From assembly GCA_018806915.1 (NCBI GenBank), contig JAGKQI010000078.1, forward strand, positions 124,001-188,000: a DNA stretch of 64,000 nt. The letters are read 5' to 3'. This DNA comes from Phytophthora colocasiae. Its lineage: Eukaryota; Oomycota; Peronosporomycetes; Peronosporales; Peronosporaceae. Both the position numbers and the translations under genes were made by a program. The notes below the pieces were generated by a model. That model was not told the origin of the DNA. It worked only from the letters and a program-made list of their open reading frames with translations, and did not search any database. Positions 59,168 through 64,000 of the stretch are shown here, one piece after another; the stretch's first letter is position 1; each line of letters opens with the position of its first letter.

Positions 59168-62100
59168 TTAACTGTTAAGTTTAGCAAGAGAGTGCATACC
59201 TAACTTGTTTCTTAAGTCTCGAAATTGGTGCTTATCAAGCGCTTTAGTAAAAATGTCTGCTACCATCGCTTTGGTGTTGCAGTATACAATACTAAATTCA
59301 TGTCGCTCAACCTTCTCTTGTACAAAATGATATCGAATATCAATATGCTTTGATCTCCCGTGTAATTCCGGATTATTCGAGATCTTAATACAGCTTTGAT
59401 TGTCTTCTTGAATCTTGACTGCTTTTGAGGTTAAGAAACCAAGTTCTTTGAGCAGTAGCTTTAGAAAAATTAACTCCTGCATGCAGTGACATAGTGCAAT
59501 GTATTCTGCTTCTGTTGTCGAGAGCACAACTGTGTGGTGCTTCCTCGAAAGCCAGGAGATTGGGCTTTGGTCTACCATAGTGATGTAGCCACCAACAGAG
59601 CGTCTTGTGTCAGGGCAATTGGCATAGTCTGAATCAGTGTACGCCGTGAGGTGGTCTGCAAGGTTTGCTGCATTGACCAACTTTGACCCTCCCAGTAGGA
59701 GACCAAGGTCGTCTGTACCTGAGAGATACTTAAGCCCTCTAATCACTGCTTTCCAATGTTCCTGCCCAGGGTTAGCAAGGAATTGGCTGACATCGCGCAT
59801 GTAGAATGCTAGATCGGGTCTTGTGCCAACCATGAGATACATGACACTACCTACAACTTCACGGTAGGGAATACCTTCCATTTGCTCTTTTTCAAGTTGT
59901 GTCTTTGGTTGCATTTGAGTTGTAAGTTTGGCATTACGGTCTGATGGAGTTGCCACTGGATATGTTACAAGGTTTTTAAAGCGATCTAACACTGTGCGTG
60001 CATACTTGCGTTGGTGGATAAATATCGTTCGGGCTTCGCGGTTTCGTTCGATTGACCAGCCGAGAATGTACTTCACCTCCCCTAAATCTGTCATTGAGAA
60101 TCTTTTGTTCAAGGCAGATTTGATCTGACATACGAGGTTGACAGTTGGTGCAATGATCAATAAGTCATCAACATAGACTGCTACGTAACATGTCTCGCCT
60201 TCGAGTGTTGCCATGAAAACACATCGATCTTTAATCAGTTTGTGGAATCCAAGGCTTTCCAAGAAAGCGGACAAGGTTTGATACCAGATACGAGGTGCCT
60301 GTTTGAGACCGTAAAGACTTTTGAGAAGTTTACAAACGAGGCCTTCCTTTCCAGGAACTACAAACCCTTCTGGTTGTTTCATATATATTTCCTCGTCAAG
60401 GGTTCCGTTGAGAAACGCTGTCTTGACATCCATCTGGTGAATTTCAAAGTCAAGAAGAGCTGCAATCGTTAGTAGCAGGCGTAGGACTTCCATACGGATG
60501 ACGGGGGCAAATATCTCATCGTAATCAACGCCATATTGCTGTAAGAAGCCTTTAATAACTAACCGAGCTTTAAAGCGATCGATTTCTCCTGAGCCAGTGT
60601 ATTTAACAACAAAGACCCACCGGTTTTGGAGTACTTTGCGGTTATTGGGAGGAGGAACCAGGATCCACGTCTGGTTGGTCATTAGGGACTGGTATTCCGA
60701 GTCAGCAGCTGCGTGCCACTTATTTGCGTAAGACGAGCGCATCGCCGCATGGTACGTTTTTGGTTCCGGCACATGACGAATTGCAAGTAGGCTAAGAACA
60801 AGACATGTGCGTTCCTCGACTTCCTGGATGTCTTCAAGGGAGTTTAACGCGCCTAGATTGATTTCTTCGTCATACCGTGGGCGTTTCACACTTGTGGTCG
60901 ACGGTTGTGACGGCGTCTCCGTAACAAAAGAGTATGTCAAGACGCCACGTTCCAGAGCCTCCCCAAGAGAAGGAAGCTGGTTCGAAGCGGAAGTAGATGC
61001 AGATTGTGGTTCTACAACTGAGTTACCTGGAGATTCAGGCTGGGATGGATAGGCTTGTGTTTTCGATGGAACAAATGCTGGAAGTTCGTCAGCAATAATA
61101 GGCGCTTCGGTTAGGTGATCCGGTAGTTGGAGCGGTCCCGACGTTACCTCAATATTTTCAATAGTCGGAAAGTCAATCTCATTGAAAACCACATCTCGAC
61201 TGTAAACGACACCATGGGTTTTGACATCCATGAGTCGATATCCTTTCTTGTGCTCGGGAATTCCGAGATAAATACACAGTTTCGCACGGGGATCAAGTTT
61301 GTCCCTGTAGATGTCGTTGATATGGACATACGCAGCACAGCCAAACACTTTCAGATATTGAACAGTCGGCTTTCGATTGTACCACAACTCAAACGGTGTG
61401 CAATCCTGTGTGTTAGCGCTTGGTGTCATGTTGAGGAGTGTCGTAACATGTGTAACACATTCTGCCCAGAGTGGTTTGGGGAGCGAGGCATCTAACAGGA
61501 GCGCTCGTACACGTTCCATGATTGTACGCATGCGGCGTTTCGCAACACCATTCTGTTGTGGTGTATAAGCATTGGTAAATTGAGCGTGCGTTCCATACTT
61601 AGAAAAAATAACACGTCCCAGTTTCTCGTACTCTTTAGCGTTGTCAGCCTGCAAGGCCTGGATGTCCACATCCGGCGGTGGCAAGAGATATTCAAGAGTA
61701 TGAACATCACTTCGGAATATATTCAAAGCTTTCATGCGAAAGTCTTTGTAGCATGAGTAGAGTTCACTACGTGCCTTCATCGGATAGGTAAACATGTAGC
61801 GACTGAAGTCGTCAATGAATACGACGAAGTAGCGGCAGCCGCCAAGGCTAGGGACGGGAAGAGGGCCACAAATATCAGAGTGAACTTTATGTAAGGGGCT
61901 AGTAGAGCGTTCAACGTGTCTATTGGATGGAAAAGGAGCGCGGTGTGACTTCGCGTAAGTACATGCTGTGCAAAAGAAAGAATCTGGTCTAACTACAGCT
62001 GGTGCATCCAGTCCATGAAGAGCTTGGTCTTTAGTGAGTGCCTGTAAAACACGGATGTTAGGATGACCAAGACGTTTGTGTAGTAGCATGAGTCGAGTCG

Positions 62101-63925
62101 GCTTACCTGTGGTAGCCACGTGAGCTTCGGCCTTCGGCAGTGGAGAGGCTTCGAATTGGTAGAGCTTCGATGTCGCGGATTTCATCGCCTTGATCGAGAA
62201 GCGGTGGTTTGTTTGGACAGTACACATAGTACGTTTAAAGCCAAAACGGAAGTCATCGTCGACAGCGGCAGCGACTGACAGCAGGTTGTACTGCAGTTTC
62301 GGCGCAAGGAGGACATCGTGAAGCGTGAGCGTCCGCAGTTGGCCCTTGGAGTCCGTGATCTGGAGCTCTACAGTACCAATAGCCTCGATGGGGACTTGCG
62401 ATTTTCCACCGACAGTGATGCCTCCGCTTGCAGGTGTTTTAGTCTTGAACCATTCCACATGTTGCGTGACGTGGCTGCTGCAACCTAAGTCAATCGTCCA
62501 GCTGAAATCAAAGTCTTGGCTAGGTTGCGCCGTGAGACTGATAGCGGATGCAGCCGTTTGTACATTCGACACAACTGCAATCAGGGTCTCTTTGCGGCGT
62601 GACTGATCGTATCCACCTTCATCGCGACGAGAGGATTTGTTGTTGTTGTTGCCGTTGTTGTTGTTGCCGTTGTTGTTTCCGTTGTTGTTGCCGTTGTTGT
62701 TGCCGTTGTTGCGATTTCCACCGTAGTTACCGCGGCCACGTCCACCACCTCGACCGCCGCGACCATTTTGGTGCCATGATCCACCTCCACGTCCAGATCG
62801 CCCTTGGTTGTTGTTGTTGTAAGGATGCGACCGGTAGTTGTTGGGACCTCGTAACTCGAAGTTGGCAGGAAGAACAGTGCCTGCCTTGACACATCCATCA
62901 CGTAAGTCCTTCTGCAGAGTACGGCACTGACGGATGTTGTGACGTGGTTTCTGACAGTAGCTGCAGACGTCAACTGGGACAGATGCTTGAGCGGCCAACG
63001 CGGAATCCTGAGAAGGAGCAATGAGAGCCCGTTCAGCCTGAGTTGCTTGACTCTCAGGTGTCCCTTTGATGCGGCTGTAACGTTCTTGAGCTTGGATCTC
63101 GCGAACCTTGGTCTCAATACTCATCTTGAGTTCATCGTACGGGATATACTTCCGCACACCCTTCCAAACTCGGAGATCATCCTTCCAAGTCTTTGGCATC
63201 GAGTGGAACAGGTATAATGACTTCTGTCCATCGGTCAAGGGAGACTCGGTTGCTTCAGACGCGGCTTTCATCGCGTTTTCCAGCTCAAGGAAGAAGCTGG
63301 TCAGATCACCGCCTTCTTCATACTTGATCTCCATGAGGAAGTGCTGGATGAAGTAGGGGTCGCCATGAAAGGCCGCACCCTCGTACTTGGTACAGATGGC
63401 CTGAAAGATGTCGAAGGCCGTTGTCAGGTTCTTGACAAGACGGATATGAGTATCATCCATCGTCTTCATCAGGAAAGCCTTGGTTTGCGCTTCCATACGA
63501 CGAAGGTGTCTAGCAGACGGCGGGGTAGGCTTGCGTCGCTTGACTTGTTTGCGATCCCGGCTGGCGTCGCGCTCAGCAAACGGGCGAACGATGGGAAGAT
63601 CCGCGCGCTTGGTTTTCTTTGATGGCGGAGTGTCGTCGTCGTCGCTGGGCTGCAGCTCATCCGAGCTGTCCTCGAAGTCGACCTCATCCGAGTCGATTCC
63701 GGCCGGAGAACTTAGCTTGGCAGCTTCGTCGCCGTCGGACTCAGCCAGGTCGTCGTCAGAGTCTTCATCTTCGTCTTCACTGACCCCATTGTAGTCCTTC
63801 TTGGTGACGAAACCGAGCAGATGTTTGCCATCGAGTGATGCACTGACTCGGGCCTTCCAGACGTCAAAGTTCTTAGCTCCAGAGAGTCGGGGGAAGTCGT
63901 CACTTGAGGCTTGCTGAGGGCTCAT
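59168..63925 (-). CDS. Copia Gag-Pol polyprotein (full length, integrase Glu replaced by Lys)
   Basis: 1585 residues from MSPQQASSDDF. Domains: DUF4219/UBN2-type Gag (~10-300) with an acidic insert; zinc knuckle CSYCQKPRHNIRQC (~320-333); a Gly/Arg tract and poly-Asn/Gly run (~370-430); protease with Asp at ~479 in IDLGCSSHVT (the usual D-S-G is D-L-G); GAG-pre-integrase LHKRLGHPNI...CTACTYAKSH; integrase with VHSDICGP and LQADNAKEY, but PQQNGVAKRRMRT where the catalytic Glu should be (Lys ~796, codon aaa complement of 61538-61540). Reverse transcriptase has QMDVKTAFLNG, SLYGLKQAPRIWY and YVDD at ~1251-1254. RNase H has TDSDYA, STTEAEYIAL and the DIFTKALDKHQF end. Single uninterrupted frame. 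The start codon lies inside the primer site. Confidence 0.92.
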   Translation of the reverse strand: MSPQQASSDDFPRLSGAKNFDVWKARVSASLDGKHLLGFVTKKDYNGVSEDEDEDSDDDLAESDGDEAAKLSSPAGIDSDEVDFEDSSDELQPSDDDDTPPSKKTKRADLPIVRPFAERDASRDRKQVKRRKPTPPSARHLRRMEAQTKAFLMKTMDDTHIRLVKNLTTAFDIFQAICTKYEGAAFHGDPYFIQHFLMEIKYEEGGDLTSFFLELENAMKAASEATESPLTDGQKSLYLFHSMPKTWKDDLRVWKGVRKYIPYDELKMSIETKVREIQAQERYSRIKGTPESQATQAERALIAPSQDSALAAQASVPVDVCSYCQKPRHNIRQCRTLQKDLRDGCVKAGTVLPANFELRGPNNYRSHPYNNNNQGRSGRGGGSWHQNGRGGRGGGRGRGNYGGNRNNGNNNGNNNGNNNGNNNNGNNNNKSSRRDEGGYDQSRRKETLIAVVSNVQTAASAISLTAQPSQDFDFSWTIDLGCSSHVTQHVEWFKTKTPASGGITVGGKSQVPIEAIGTVELQITDSKGQLRTLTLHDVLLAPKLQYNLLSVAAAVDDDFRFGFKRTMCTVQTNHRFSIKAMKSATSKLYQFEASPLPKAEAHVATTGKPTRLMLLHKRLGHPNIRVLQALTKDQALHGLDAPAVVRPDSFFCTACTYAKSHRAPFPSNRHVERSTSPLHKVHSDICGPLPVPSLGGCRYFVVFIDDFSRYMFTYPMKARSELYSCYKDFRMKALNIFRSDVHTLEYLLPPPDVDIQALQADNAKEYEKLGRVIFSKYGTHAQFTNAYTPQQNGVAKRRMRTIMERVRALLLDASLPKPLWAECVTHVTTLLNMTPSANTQDCTPFELWYNRKPTVQYLKVFGCAAYVHINDIYRDKLDPRAKLCIYLGIPEHKKGYRLMDVKTHGVVYSRDVVFNEIDFPTIENIEVTSGPLQLPDHLTEAPIIADELPAFVPSKTQAYPSQPESPGNSVVEPQSASTSASNQLPSLGEALERGVLTYSFVTETPSQPSTTSVKRPRYDEEINLGALNSLEDIQEVEERTCLVLSLLAIRHVPEPKTYHAAMRSSYANKWHAAADSEYQSLMTNQTWILVPPPNNRKVLQNRWVFVVKYTGSGEIDRFKARLVIKGFLQQYGVDYDEIFAPVIRMEVLRLLLTIAALLDFEIHQMDVKTAFLNGTLDEEIYMKQPEGFVVPGKEGLVCKLLKSLYGLKQAPRIWYQTLSAFLESLGFHKLIKDRCVFMATLEGETCYVAVYVDDLLIIAPTVNLVCQIKSALNKRFSMTDLGEVKYILGWSIERNREARTIFIHQRKYARTVLDRFKNLVTYPVATPSDRNAKLTTQMQPKTQLEKEQMEGIPYREVVGSVMYLMVGTRPDLAFYMRDVSQFLANPGQEHWKAVIRGLKYLSGTDDLGLLLGGSKLVNAANLADHLTAYTDSDYANCPDTRRSVGGYITMVDQSPISWLSRKHHTVVLSTTEAEYIALCHCMQELIFLKLLLKELGFLTSKAVKIQEDNQSCIKISNNPELHGRSKHIDIRYHFVQEKVERHEFSIVYCNTKAMVADIFTKALDKHQFRDLRNKLGMHSLAKLNS

Positions 63926-63929
63926 GACC
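63918..63929 (-). promoter_or_regulatory. Copia primer-binding site overlapping the gag start codon
   Basis: The minus strand reads CAACA|GGTCATGAGCCC: the LTR ends, then a variant of the half-tRNA(iMet) site GGTTATGAGCCC with one change (T to C). The polyprotein ATG (63923-63925) is inside this site, so leader and start codon share the same 12 nt. Confidence 0.65.
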
Positions 63930-64000
63930 TGTTGCGGGGAACTTGGGCGCAGCTTGAAGGAAGTAGGGTAGAAGAGAGAAAAAGAAGAAGTAAGATTAAT
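63930..64000 (-). repeat. 5' LTR of the minus-strand copia, partial (window edge)
   Basis: tgttgcggggaacttgggcg... through aagattaat is identical to 57380-57450. It continues beyond the window. Confidence 0.9.

Larger units (their letters stand above)
57380..64000 (-). mobile_element. Ty1/copia retrotransposon, minus strand, right LTR running off the window
   Basis: Left LTR 57380-57658, full-length polyprotein 63925-59168, primer site 63918-63929 and right LTR from 63930. The first 71 nt of the right LTR are identical to 57380-57450. The minus-strand order is 5' LTR, primer site, gag-pol, a 1.5-kb extra segment, purine tract, 3' LTR. The extra segment (57659-59167) holds a large hairpin and a chromodomain-like ORF on the opposite strand, which is unusual for copia. 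The intact 1585-codon frame and matching LTR ends indicate a young copy. Confidence 0.85.

Noticed and set aside
62325..62889. Plus-strand Cys-rich open frame (CCCCRCCCC runs)
   Set aside because: Reverse complement of the AAC-rich poly-Asn codons of the copia Gag, not a cysteine-rich toxin or effector.

Overview
The window comes from an oomycete nuclear genome, most likely Phytophthora or a close relative. The evidence is short (60-70 nt) GT-AG introns, secreted PAN/apple-module proteins, a GMC oxidoreductase carrying PAN modules, Ty1/copia elements with a half-tRNA(iMet) primer site, a piggyBac-like element and a dense load of recent LTR elements. No bacterial or organellar genes are present.

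The backbone is a broken tandem array of one gene family, labelled here 'TM-LRR'. Full-length members have about 700 residues: roughly six hydrophobic segments, a highly conserved cytosolic-type loop (RE-x-x-E-T-A-L-Q-T-x-Q-A-Y-R-M-S), then an approximately 300-residue, sequon-rich, irregular LRR-like C-terminal domain that ends in a YP-x-x-FED-type motif. Twelve copies or fragments are visible: A (2-205, partial), B (316-655, fragment), C (730-5430, split by a copia element), D (5631-7835, intact), E (13641-15827, intact), F (15912-18030, one frameshift), G (19672-22630, split by a solo LTR), H (33382-35485, one frameshift), I (35545-37359, minus strand, decayed), J (37577-39679, three frameshifts), K (43934-49369, split by a piggyBac element) and L (49446-51545, intact). 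A-D and L form one sequence subfamily; E-K form another.

Other host genes sit between the members: a secreted GMC oxidoreductase with three PAN modules (7910-10264, minus), a pair of unknown acidic paralogues (10744-13396, minus, one broken by tandem duplications), a secreted four-PAN protein (18037-19044, minus), and the housekeeping Rab3GAP catalytic subunit (39969-43825, three or more exons).

Mobile DNA makes up about half the window. It includes: a truncated copia in gene C (1116-3620); a 901-bp solo LTR in gene G (20202-21102, TSD GGAT); a rearranged copia with a near-perfect 1.49-kb palindrome (about 22.8-29.4 kb); unrecognised decayed coding sequence (29.4-31.5 kb); a TA-flanked 1.36-kb TIR element (31780-33140); a complete piggyBac-like transposon with TTAA duplication (44415-47770); a non-autonomous LTR element encoding only Gag (51619-57005, TSD AATT, nearly identical 503-bp LTRs); and a nearly complete minus-strand copia (57380 to beyond the window end) with a full 1585-residue polyprotein and an antisense chromodomain-like ORF. 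Three separate TEs have landed inside TM-LRR coding sequence, and in each case the empty site can be read in frame. The array therefore looks like a birth-and-death receptor-like family being degraded by transposition, tandem duplication and gene conversion.
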